In this document: one piece after another, positions 18,007 to 25,830 of the stretch
How the letters are laid out: the number at the start of each line of letters is the position of its first letter
How positions within the stretch are numbered: the first letter of the stretch is position 1
Source: Bradyrhizobium guangzhouense
GTDB lineage: Bacteria; Pseudomonadota; Alphaproteobacteria; Rhizobiales; Xanthobacteraceae
Direction of reading: 5' to 3'
DNA: 64,000 nucleotides
Assembly: GCF_004114955.1 (NCBI RefSeq)
Contig: NZ_CP030053.1
Location: 186,001 to 250,000 of the forward strand
Made by a program: the position numbers and the translations under genes
The notes under the pieces: model-generated
Database searches by the model: none
What the model saw: only the letters and a program-made list of their open reading frames with translations
What the model was told of the DNA's origin: nothing

Positions 18007-18264
18007 CTAAAGGGCGGTGAAGTCGGCTTTGCGGAGAGCGGCGCAAGCGTGTTCGAGCAGAGCCCAGAGCCCCTGCTGGTTGTCGTGGCCGACGACGACG
18101 CAGCCGGCGCTGCTCGCCGGACCACCGTCGCAGGCATCGGCCTTCACCGCTCCGACGGCATAGTCGCTGCGGCCGGCCCTCTTGTTCGGACCGAGGATCC
18201 GTACGACCGCAACAACCGCGTGCCGTTCCTCTCCGTCTCCGTGCACCTCGACCGTCAGGATCAT
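18007..18264 (-). CDS. Small protein of unknown function, coupled to the AAA+ protease
   Basis: 85 residues, MILTVEVHGDGEERHAVVAVVRI at the start, ending GLWALLEHACAALRKADFTAL. I do not recognise the family. The pattern suggests a small alpha/beta fold with a C-terminal helix. The start ATG overlaps the TGA of the upstream AAA+ gene as ATGA, so synthesis is coupled to it; a substrate adaptor or partner subunit is a reasonable guess only. Confidence 0.6.
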   Translation of the reverse strand: MILTVEVHGDGEERHAVVAVVRILGPNKRAGRSDYAVGAVKADACDGGPASSAGCVVVGHDNQQGLWALLEHACAALRKADFTAL

Positions 18265-20333
18265 CGGCGATCCTCCGGCACCTCGGTCCAATTCTCGGGG
18301 ATATCCGACAGGATCGTCACCACCTCGGTGACGTCGAGATGCCGCTTATCGAAGAGTGCCTCGGCGACCGCGACGATGCGGTTGCGATGCCTACCGACGA
18401 GGGCTACCGCACGCGCATAGAGTCGACGCACGTGATCCTCGACGGCGCGGCCGAGCTCGGGGTCGGCGCGCACGGCCTCTATTGCCGCATCCGTATTCGC
18501 ACGCACGAACAGGTTTCCCGCCAAGCCGCTGCAAGCGTGGACGTGGGAAAGCAGGAGCGCGACCCTGCCGAGATCCGATCTGTCCGTCCCCGACCACCCG
18601 GTCGACACCGACCCGACGATCGAGGCCTCGGCGGCGCCTGCGGCGAGAAGGCAGACCGCAGTGCGTTCGATGGTCGCCAGGGTCGGGAGGTCATCCCGGT
18701 CGCCCTCGACCGTGGTGTGACCGCCGTGGCGCTCGATGGACACGTAGACCAGGCCGCCCTCACCCGTCACGACGGCGGCGACAGCATGCGCCGCCTCATG
18801 AACGGCGGTGCGCCATACGACCTGCGGCGAGCGATCGTCGTCGCCGTGTGCCGCTGCGACCAGATCGGCGAGCGTCATGGGTCGACCAGCTTGGCGGGCA
18901 ATACGCCTGGCCGCACGCACTACGGCCATGCACTCCGCGGCCGTAGCCCCTTCGAGCGACCTGGCAACCGCCGAAATGTCCTCGCCGATGAGCGCGCCCG
19001 ACAAGTGGAATCGCAAGATGTTTGCAATGCCGGCGGCGTCGGGCGGCGACACCTCAACGGCTCGCTCAAGCCTGTTCGGCCGTAGCAGGGCGGGCTCGAC
19101 CATATCGAGGTAATTTGTGCAAGCTAATATGAAGACGCCGACGGGGCGCCCGGCGCCGCCGTTCGGCTCGTTGGCGGCGATCCCGGCGTCCGTCAGCAGC
19201 ATGACCAAATCGATGATAGGGAGCCAAAAGGATTTCCCGCCGCCGCGGTCGTCGAGACGATCGCGGCGCGGAATAAACTCAACCTCCTCGAGTGCGACGA
19301 TGCAGCAGCTACCGATCGCGGCGGCCTGATTCATCAGGTTTTTGAATGCTTCGATAACGGTGCCAAGATGCGAATTCTTTTCAAACACCGAGGCGACCGA
19401 AAACCGCAGCAATGGCACGCCGGCCGCCGCGGCGATGCTGGCGCACAGCACGGATTTCCCGGTTCCTGGTTTTCCGAAAAACAGCCCGCCCTTCATCGAG
19501 TCCGCCCAGGACTGGCGGCCTTCCTTGAAATCCCGGATATCCTGCGCCAGAGCAAGTCCGAACTCGCGCGCGGCGCCGAACTCGATCGCGGTGGCGAGAT
19601 CCGGCGCGGTCGAGACGTCGTTACCCGCCGACCGCCGCCGGCTTGCCCGGCGCATCAGTTCGACGGCCTCCTCGGCGGAGACACCAGGGCGCATCGCCGC
19701 GACCACATCGTCGAGCTGCAGTGCGGTCAACGCATCCGCCGGGACCGCGACGGCAGCGCCCGGGAAGCGCGAGCGCATCGCCGTGCCGACGCTGGCCGTG
19801 TCCAGATCGCCGAGCTCGATCTGGACATCCGCCGCGGCCGTCAACGTGCGGGGGAGCTGCCGCGCCGGGTCGGCGGCAACGCCGATGACGGACTGTCCCC
19901 GCAAGAGTGCCTTCGCGACGCCCTCGTTGCCCACATTCGCCGTATGCTGGCGGTCGGCGCCGGAGCGTGCCACCACGAACCAGTCGCGCTTGATACCGTT
20001 GAGATAGCGTTCGACGGTCTCGATCCAGGCCGATGAAGCGACGGTGATGACGACCACGGCGGGACGAGGGTCGCGCAGGATGCGCCTGCGGTCGGCCGCC
20101 GTCGTGGCGCGACGCAAGGCTGCCGCGACGATCTTGTTTCCGATCTCACTGCGGCTCAAAGAGCCAAAATAGGTGACGGCGTCCATTGTCGCTGCGTCCC
20201 GAAGTTCGGAGCCGTCCTCTTGATCAAAATCCACGGCAGCGTGTCGGAAGGACGCAAAGCCCCGCTTTTGGGTCGAGCGGCCGCTGCTCGCCATCGTGTC
20301 GGTACCCACGCCGCTCTTTTCGTGATCGGTCAT
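18261..20333 (-). CDS. Soluble FtsH-like AAA+ zinc metalloprotease
   Basis: 690 residues from ATG 20333 (AGGAGAA before it). The order is N-terminal domain (1-275, no homology recognised), AAA+ ATPase, then M41-type peptidase. Seen: Walker A GKPGTGKS (287-294), a Walker B with Glu where Asp is usual (CIVALEEVEF, 344-352), sensor and arginine-finger region ACTNYLDMVEPALLRPNRLER, zinc motif HEAAH (512-516) and a likely third ligand Asp587 in SDLGR. Known FtsH is membrane-anchored and hexameric; no membrane segment is visible here, so this should act in the cytosol. It sits between a TnsA-like gene and two small partners on the same strand. Standard FtsH function in quality control is unlikely. 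Confidence 0.85.
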   Translation of the reverse strand: MTDHEKSGVGTDTMASSGRSTQKRGFASFRHAAVDFDQEDGSELRDAATMDAVTYFGSLSRSEIGNKIVAAALRRATTAADRRRILRDPRPAVVVITVASSAWIETVERYLNGIKRDWFVVARSGADRQHTANVGNEGVAKALLRGQSVIGVAADPARQLPRTLTAAADVQIELGDLDTASVGTAMRSRFPGAAVAVPADALTALQLDDVVAAMRPGVSAEEAVELMRRASRRRSAGNDVSTAPDLATAIEFGAAREFGLALAQDIRDFKEGRQSWADSMKGGLFFGKPGTGKSVLCASIAAAAGVPLLRFSVASVFEKNSHLGTVIEAFKNLMNQAAAIGSCCIVALEEVEFIPRRDRLDDRGGGKSFWLPIIDLVMLLTDAGIAANEPNGGAGRPVGVFILACTNYLDMVEPALLRPNRLERAVEVSPPDAAGIANILRFHLSGALIGEDISAVARSLEGATAAECMAVVRAARRIARQAGRPMTLADLVAAAHGDDDRSPQVVWRTAVHEAAHAVAAVVTGEGGLVYVSIERHGGHTTVEGDRDDLPTLATIERTAVCLLAAGAAEASIVGSVSTGWSGTDRSDLGRVALLLSHVHACSGLAGNLFVRANTDAAIEAVRADPELGRAVEDHVRRLYARAVALVGRHRNRIVAVAEALFDKRHLDVTEVVTILSDIPENWTEVPEDRR

Positions 20334-20443
20334 GATTCTCCTGACGTGATGCGCCGATCGAAAGGGCCGGCGTGAGGCATGCAAGGATTCGAGCGCCATC
20401 GTCCCCGAGAGCGCGAGGCCCGAAAGGGAGCGATAGCGCGCGA

Positions 20444-20487
20444 CAAAACGACCGCCCCGCGCGGTGCCGCGCGGGGTGATCGTTTTG
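20444..20487. terminator. Long hairpin between the TnsA-like gene and the AAA+ protease gene
   Basis: CCCCGCGCGG, TG, CCGCGCGGGG forms a perfect 10-bp GC core, extended by CAAAACGA on one side and TCGTTTTG on the other. The stem ends in TTTTG on both strands, so it can stop transcription either way. It would attenuate or end read-through from the 20504-21103 gene into the protease gene. Confidence 0.72.
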
Positions 20488-20503
20488 CCCAGAAAAGTGA
20501 GGA

Positions 20504-21103
20504 TTAGATGCCGTACGCGCTCAGACCGGCGGAGAATCCGGCATATCCCGACCGCACGATCATGTCGTCGGAGAGGCCGCAGCGGAGATCGAGTTCGACC
20601 GCGCCCTCGCAGGCCAGCGCGTAGATCAACGTCCGCGCCTCGCCGCGCGTGACGACCGATGCGGCGAGCTGAGCCAGCCCGGCCGGCCCGCCATCTTCGA
20701 GGGCCTCAAGGATTTCGGCGCGGTCGTCCGCGTGCATGCGGACGGAACGGTGGCTCCAGACTTCGCGCGCCGCCGAGCAACGCGGCTCCGCACGCACATC
20801 GTCGGCGCGGAGTTCGATGATGCCGTGGCACTTGCGGGCGAAGGCGAGCTGCGTCAGGGCTTCGGCCGTCGGATCATGGGCAGGACGGGCGTCGACGAGG
20901 TCGACGGCAAAGCGGCCATCGAAACGCTCCACGATGATGCCATCGGCCGCCACGATGCGCTCATCGATGATCACGCTGTTCTGGTACTCGATCCGCCGCA
21001 CATCGCCGTCGAGCGTCGCCTGAATCAAAAAATCGCGGGTGAGATTGTTCGAGAGGGGGATAGCTCGGCTGGCCTTGTGGCTGATGAAGAGGTTTTTCTG
21101 CAT
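20504..21103 (-). CDS. TnsA-like protein of unknown function
   Basis: 199 residues from ATG 21103 (GAGGATAG before it). The layout recalls TnsA-type endonucleases: SRAIPLSNNLTRDFLIQATLD, an Asp-Gly strand pair (VAADGIIVERFDGRFAVDLVD), a helix, the segment IIELRADDVRAEPRCSAAREVWSHR, then a C-terminal winged-helix-like region (LIYALACEGAVELDLRCGLSDDMIVR). The catalytic Lys of a PD-(D/E)xK site is not evident, so it may be inactive or DNA-binding only. Transcription likely starts at the 21228-21256 promoter beside the GATATC operator. The TnsA relation is my pattern-level inference. Confidence 0.55.
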   Translation of the reverse strand: MQKNLFISHKASRAIPLSNNLTRDFLIQATLDGDVRRIEYQNSVIIDERIVAADGIIVERFDGRFAVDLVDARPAHDPTAEALTQLAFARKCHGIIELRADDVRAEPRCSAAREVWSHRSVRMHADDRAEILEALEDGGPAGLAQLAASVVTRGEARTLIYALACEGAVELDLRCGLSDDMIVRSGYAGFSAGLSAYGI

Positions 21104-21227
21104 CTATCCTCGCTGATATCGTCGAATGAAAACGGCGAACAGCGGTCGCCTCGCACGGAATCGTGCGGGGTCAACCGTGGGGTGGCAAATTCTCCCATGT
21201 CAGAGCTGGAACGTCGTAGCAGCCCGA

Positions 21228-21256
21228 CTTAGATCACACATTTTTCAAAAAGTCAA
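21228..21256 (-). promoter_or_regulatory. Sigma-70-type promoter for the minus-strand protease group
   Basis: On the minus strand: TTGACT (-35, at 21251-21256), 17-bp spacer, TCTAAG (-10, at 21228-21233). It lies about 125 bp upstream of the TnsA-like start, immediately beside three phased GATATC palindromes. Confidence 0.55.
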
Positions 21257-21260
21257 CAAT

Positions 21261-21291
21261 TAGATATCTATCCGATATCCAGTAGATATCT
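21261..21291. promoter_or_regulatory. Helically phased triple GATATC operator
   Basis: GATATC occurs at 21263-21268, 21274-21279 and 21285-21290, exactly 11 bp apart, and the outer two are expanded to TAGATATCTA and AGATATCT. The cluster abuts the -35 of the leftward promoter and lies about 110 bp before the rightward ribbon-helix-helix gene, so a small dimeric regulator could bind cooperatively on one face of the helix. Confidence 0.7.
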
Positions 21292-21397
21292 GTCTAGACG
21301 CGGTTCGTCATCAACAGGTTTGCGGGACAGGCCTCTTAGCTTCGCCAAAGGGCCCTGCTAGTATCCTCCTGGATCGTCCAGAAGGATGCACGCGGCT

Positions 21398-21589
21398 ATG
21401 GCCGAGGAAGCGAAAAGTCCGAAAAAGCCCACGGAGTCGAAAAGGCGCGACGGGCGCAAAGCCATGTTGACGTACATGAAGCCCGCGCTCATCAAAAAGG
21501 TTAAGCGTGCGGCAGCTTCAAAGGAACTGAAGGCCTGGCAGTTCATCGAAAAAGCCGTCGAAGACGCGCTGGCGTCGGAGAAGACGTGA
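21398..21589 (+). CDS. Ribbon-helix-helix (CopG/ParG-like) small regulator
   Basis: 63 residues from ATG 21398 (AAGGA 11 bases before; ATG 21386 is an alternative adding MHAA). A basic N-terminal tail (KSPKKPTESKRRDGRK) leads into a short strand and two helices, AMLTYMKPALIKKVKRAAASKELKAWQFIEKAVEDALAS, the ribbon-helix-helix layout in which the strand pair reads operator DNA. It is divergent from the protease group and next to the phased GATATC cluster, so it is the obvious candidate repressor. A partition-type accessory role is the alternative. Confidence 0.7.
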   Translation: MAEEAKSPKKPTESKRRDGRKAMLTYMKPALIKKVKRAAASKELKAWQFIEKAVEDALASEKT

Positions 21590-21763
21590 GTCTTCTCCTG
21601 TCTACCAAAGCTTATCTTCAGACCGAACTCGTCGAAGAAAGGATGAGAAAACGACAGAATGGGCATTCCAAGGATTCGGAAACTTAACTAACCTCACGAT
21701 GCGCGCCTAGATTCGCTCAACCTCTTCCCAGCCGGCGTCGCGCGCCCCGCGAGGTTCTCTCCC

Positions 21764-24382
21764 TTGTCCGATTCCCCGACGACCGAAGCGATCGTTCTCG
21801 CCAACCTCGTCAAATGGTCCGAAGACTGCCCCGATTGGCAGCGCGACGCTTTACGCCGGCTCTGCACCGCTCCCGATCTGGATGATTCCGACGTGACGGA
21901 GCTTCTCGCGATCTGCAAGCGCACGGCAATCGGTCGACCGCTCGACGCGTCCCATGTGAAGGCTGCCGCCGCAGGCAATCCGGTCGTCACTCTGAGATGC
22001 GTCCGCGACGTCAAGCACGTCAACGCGCTCGCGGAAGACGAGAAGCTGACGTTCACGAAAATTGGGCTGACGGTCGTCTACGGCGACAACGGTTCAGGCA
22101 AATCCGGCTATGCCCGCATCTTGAAGCAGATGTGCCGCGCGCGGCTCGGAAGCCGGAGCGAGGCCGTCCTTCCGAACATCTACGATCCGAATCCTGGGAC
22201 GCCGAGCGCGACCATCGACTTCTCCGTGAACAACCAGAACGCGTCGTCGGCGTGGGTCGCGGGCAGCCCAGCGGATCCGGCGCTATCCGCCGTCAGCGTC
22301 TTCGACAGTCGGACAGCGAGCGTGCACGTCGACGCCGTCAACGACGTCGCCTACACGCCGTTTCCCCTCCGCATCCTGGCCCAACTCGCCAAAATCTGTC
22401 AGGACCTGCGCTCCAAGCTCGATGACGAGACCGCGAGAATCGAAGCCCAGACGCCACAGGCGATCAGGCAGCCGCCTTGCCAGCCAGATTCCGAAGTCGG
22501 CAAGCTCCTCGCTCTCGCCCGTCTCGGCAAATGCACACCCGCTCAGGTTCGAACGCTCGCGAGCCTCGACGCTTCCGAAAGCGACCGGCTAACACGGCTC
22601 GACAGCGATCTGGCGAGCGATCCGGTGAAAGCGGGCCGTCAACTAAAGGCGCAGCGCGAGAGGCTCGAATCCGCGGGAGCTCGCGTCGCCGCGCTCGCCG
22701 AGGCCATTTCCCACGAAAGGATCGAGGCACTGCGCGCGGCGGCCGATGCATATGAGGTCGCGCGAGAGGCGGCCGCTGCGGCTTCTTCAGCGCTATTCGC
22801 GGGCGAGCCTTTGCCGCATATTGGCTCCGACGCGTGGCGGGTTCTGTGGGAAGCGGCCCGTAGATATTCGGAGCAGGAGGCGTATCCGGGAAGGCCGTTT
22901 CCAGTGGCTCTCGCGCCCGGTGTGTGCGTCTTGTGCCAACAGGAACTCGGCCCGGAGGCAGGTTCGCGCCTGAGCCGTTTCGAGCAGTTCATCAAAAACG
23001 ATAGCCAACGCCGGGAGATCGACGCGAAGCAGACCTACGAAGCCCATTTGGAAGCGACCTCCAAGGCGCGAATTCCCACGTCGGCGCGCACCGAAATAAT
23101 CCGGTTCCTTTCCGACGAGCTCGACGACGAGGATATTGCAGCAGCATTCCGCCGGTCGATCACGATCAACTCATGGCGCTTGCGACAAGTCACGCGCGAC
23201 GGCGGGCGAGGCGGCTCCAGCCATCTCGCCGCCGAGCCTCCTCCAAATGCCGCCACAACGGCGAAGTTGGCGGATCTCCTTGATCGGGAGGCGCTCATGA
23301 CCGCCGAGGCGGATTCGCCCGCACGCCGCGGCATGACTGCCGAGCGCAACGCTCTCGCGGACAGGAAATGGATCGCCACTGTCGAGCCGGACGTTCTCGC
23401 CGAGATTGATCGCGCCAATAAGATCGTCGCGCTCAAGGCCGCTGCGCAGGACACGGTCACCACGAAGATAACGCTCAAGAGTACGGAGATCGCCGGAACG
23501 CTCGTCACGGACGCGCTCAGGGCGCAGTTCGCCAGGGAAATCGGACGGATCGGCGTGGCATCTCTGGCGATCGAGTTGAAACGAGAAAAAAGCGTATACG
23601 GAGTGCCGCGCTTCAAAGTGGCGCTGACGCGAAAGCCCGCGGCCGGCGTCGGAGCGGTCCTGAGCGAGGGCGAGTACCGATGCGTGGCGCTGGCGGCGTT
23701 CCTTGCGGAACTGGCGACGAGCGACAGCCGATCGGCGATCGTCTTCGACGATCCCGTATCGTCGCTGGACCACATGCACCGCGCCAGCGTCGCCAAAAGA
23801 CTGGCCGAGGAAGCGGTCCACCGTCAGACCATCGTCTTCACGCACGATATCGCGTTTCTGTTCATGCTGGACGAGGCGTGCGGTGACGTCGACCCGAAGC
23901 CGACAATCACCGTGAAGTCGATCAGCCGCGGCGCGGACAATACCGGTTTCTGCCACGCGGAGCCGCCGATGCGAGCGAAACCTCTCTCCCTGGTCATCGA
24001 CGGCATGCAACATCGCCTGGACAACGAACGGATCAAACACGACCGCGGCAATCAGGCGGAATGGGATATCACCGTGCGCTCGCTGCAGGAGCAGCTCCGG
24101 ACGTCATGGGAGAGGGCGGTCGAAGACGCCGTCGGTCCCGTAGTCCGGCGAATGTCGAACAAGGTCTCGACCGACGGCCTTGTTAAATTGACGTCCATCA
24201 CCGTCAAGGATTGCGAAGATGTCCGCGACGCCTTCGGCAGGTGCTCGGCGCTGCTGCACAGCGAGGCGCGCGGACTGAATTCGCCCCTGCCGGCTCCGGA
24301 TAGAATTCAGGCCGAGATCACGGCCTTGAAAACCTGGGTGGAAACGATGGCCTCGAGGCAGAAGGCCATCAAACCGGTCTGA
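21764..24382 (+). CDS. RloC/AAA_13-like SMC-type ATPase, probable defence effector
   Basis: 872 residues; TTG start with GAGG 9 bases upstream. It has the ABC/SMC ATPase elements: Walker A GDNGSGKS (107-114), signature LSEGE (632-636), Walker B AIVFDDP (657-663), D-loop SSLDH and the H-switch in IVFTHD. Between the halves is a long helical stretch with CVLC (387-390), the place and form of the zinc hook in Rad50 and RloC. The C-terminal helical region has RTSWERAVED and RCSALLH (Rx5H near 825-831), the form of an HEPN RNase motif. RloC/PrrC proteins cut tRNA anticodon loops in phage-infected cells; whether this one does is inference. It is 38 bp from the next gene on the same strand. Confidence 0.82.
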   Translation: MSDSPTTEAIVLANLVKWSEDCPDWQRDALRRLCTAPDLDDSDVTELLAICKRTAIGRPLDASHVKAAAAGNPVVTLRCVRDVKHVNALAEDEKLTFTKIGLTVVYGDNGSGKSGYARILKQMCRARLGSRSEAVLPNIYDPNPGTPSATIDFSVNNQNASSAWVAGSPADPALSAVSVFDSRTASVHVDAVNDVAYTPFPLRILAQLAKICQDLRSKLDDETARIEAQTPQAIRQPPCQPDSEVGKLLALARLGKCTPAQVRTLASLDASESDRLTRLDSDLASDPVKAGRQLKAQRERLESAGARVAALAEAISHERIEALRAAADAYEVAREAAAAASSALFAGEPLPHIGSDAWRVLWEAARRYSEQEAYPGRPFPVALAPGVCVLCQQELGPEAGSRLSRFEQFIKNDSQRREIDAKQTYEAHLEATSKARIPTSARTEIIRFLSDELDDEDIAAAFRRSITINSWRLRQVTRDGGRGGSSHLAAEPPPNAATTAKLADLLDREALMTAEADSPARRGMTAERNALADRKWIATVEPDVLAEIDRANKIVALKAAAQDTVTTKITLKSTEIAGTLVTDALRAQFAREIGRIGVASLAIELKREKSVYGVPRFKVALTRKPAAGVGAVLSEGEYRCVALAAFLAELATSDSRSAIVFDDPVSSLDHMHRASVAKRLAEEAVHRQTIVFTHDIAFLFMLDEACGDVDPKPTITVKSISRGADNTGFCHAEPPMRAKPLSLVIDGMQHRLDNERIKHDRGNQAEWDITVRSLQEQLRTSWERAVEDAVGPVVRRMSNKVSTDGLVKLTSITVKDCEDVRDAFGRCSALLHSEARGLNSPLPAPDRIQAEITALKTWVETMASRQKAIKPV

Positions 24383-24420
24383 CGCGATCAGATCAGGCGT
24401 CGGCTCCGAGGGGCGAGCAA

Positions 24421-25317
24421 ATGACCACTGGTCAGCAGTCTGACTCCGACGGTGTGATCAGGCGTATCCGCGAAATCGCGGCCGGCGGGCTTCCGCATCC
24501 CGACGTCGTTAGCCTGTTTCACGCCTACATCGCCTGTCTCTCCGTTCCAGATCTCTGCCGGACAATAACCGACACTCTCGCGGCTCCCTCCAAACTCCGC
24601 CTTGCGCTAAGGCGCCGGCTGCTTCGTCTACTGGGCGACAACCGCCTCGATCCCAAGGATCGTCAGCAGTTGTGCGACTCGATCGAGCGAATCCGCGCGA
24701 TTGGCCGCGACGAGCCGGCCGTTCGACCCGCCGTGGAGGCGCTCCTCTCGGCGGCCTTCGAATTTCTTCCGCAACCACAGCAGCAGTCGATCGTCGAGGC
24801 GTGGATCGATCGCGGGACCCGCGGGGCCGCCGCCCGCTGGCTGAAAGCTGTGACGCAGGTGCCCGCCCTTTTCGACGAGACGATGGTCATGACCTACTAC
24901 CGATCAACCGGTGACGAACGGGCAGCCAGAAGATTGGCGAGCCAAGCCAGTCCCGCTTTCCTGACAGAGATCCTTGCCGAACTCGTTGACGGTTGCGACG
25001 AAGGTTGGATCGTCAGTCGCGCGGCGATGCGCGCGCGGGCCGTCGCCGACCCGGTTTGGCCGATCATCCGGTCTAAACATCCCGCGACCTATCTCTATCT
25101 GTGTGCGCGGCTGCGCCACAGCGTGACCGAGGCGGAGGCGCTCGAGCTCGTCATGACCTGCCCGAATTCCATCATGAACGAGACACGAGGTCTGGCGATC
25201 TGGGCAGTCGGCCAGATGGGCATGACCGCCGTGCTCGACGAAGTCGTCGAACGCGGCGAAGAACTCCATCGACTGGATAGAGAGGAACTCGAACGCTTTC
25301 CCGGATGGCGATCGTGA
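24421..25317 (+). CDS. Helical-repeat-like protein paired with the SMC-type ATPase, unknown function
   Basis: 298 residues, no family recognised. It is almost wholly alpha-helical in appearance with successive pairs of helices (PAVEALLSAAFEFLPQPQQQSIVEAWIDRG; RAARRLASQASPAFLTEILAELVDG; ETRGLAIWAVGQMGMTAVLDEVV), like HEAT or ARM repeats. GGGGCGAGC precedes the ATG. The 38-bp gap and shared strand suggest an operon with the ATPase, in which it could be an inhibitor, sensor or scaffold. I see no catalytic motif. Confidence 0.65.
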   Translation: MTTGQQSDSDGVIRRIREIAAGGLPHPDVVSLFHAYIACLSVPDLCRTITDTLAAPSKLRLALRRRLLRLLGDNRLDPKDRQQLCDSIERIRAIGRDEPAVRPAVEALLSAAFEFLPQPQQQSIVEAWIDRGTRGAAARWLKAVTQVPALFDETMVMTYYRSTGDERAARRLASQASPAFLTEILAELVDGCDEGWIVSRAAMRARAVADPVWPIIRSKHPATYLYLCARLRHSVTEAEALELVMTCPNSIMNETRGLAIWAVGQMGMTAVLDEVVERGEELHRLDREELERFPGWRS

Positions 25318-25394
25318 CCCTCACGGAAATTTTCCTCGACCGCATTGCGCTCCCTGTCTTTTGGGTTTCGCCGTTCGACTGTCTAGACTCCAGC

Positions 25395-25409
25395 GTTCTT
25401 GTTATGTTC
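25395..25409 (+). promoter_or_regulatory. LexA SOS box (GTTC-N7-GTTC)
   Basis: GTTC at 25395-25398, seven bases, GTTC at 25406-25409. This is the direct-repeat LexA operator of alphaproteobacteria. It lies 10 bp before the start of the first gene in a plus-strand run that includes an SRAP protein and DinB, so LexA bound here would block transcription of the run. An exact 8-base match with fixed spacing can occur by chance, but position and gene content make it credible. Confidence 0.75.
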
Positions 25410-25418
25410 TATTGAGGC

Positions 25419-25817
25419 ATGACGGACCGACCCGCGAGCTGGCGCATGCCGACACCCAAGCAGATGGACAAGATGGCCGCTCTCGTCGGCAGAAACGCAC
25501 CGCAGAAGCCCGGATTGGGTCCCGACGCCGATCTACCCGCGGAATACTGGCAGGCGCTCCTGGACGACCCGCGCGCCGACGCTCGCTCCAACTCCTCCGG
25601 AGCGGCGCTGCGGATGAACCAAATTCGTCAGCATGTACTGAGGGTTGGGTGCCGCCGCTGCGGCCGGACCGTCGAGATCCAGAAGGTCGATGCCGCTCGC
25701 CTCTACGGTTCGGATGCGATCTGGCGGGACGTGGGCCAGCGTCTGCTGGACAACACATGTGCGCAGCGCACCGGCCGCCACGAGGAGGACGGCTGCTGGC
25801 CGTCGTACGACGTCTAG
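25419..25817 (+). CDS. Zinc-ribbon-like small protein, first gene of the SOS-box run
   Basis: 132 residues, family not recognised. The C-terminal half has CRRCGRTVEIQKVDAARLYG, then a conserved helix IWRDVGQRLLDNTC and a final Cys (GCWPSYDV): a likely four-Cys zinc site. The N-terminal part has MDKMAALVGRNAPQKPGL. GAGG lies 3 bases before the ATG, a tight spacing, directly after the SOS box. The next gene encodes a related zinc-ribbon pattern. Confidence 0.65.
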   Translation: MTDRPASWRMPTPKQMDKMAALVGRNAPQKPGLGPDADLPAEYWQALLDDPRADARSNSSGAALRMNQIRQHVLRVGCRRCGRTVEIQKVDAARLYGSDAIWRDVGQRLLDNTCAQRTGRHEEDGCWPSYDV

Positions 25818-25830
25818 CCGGGGGACGGCC

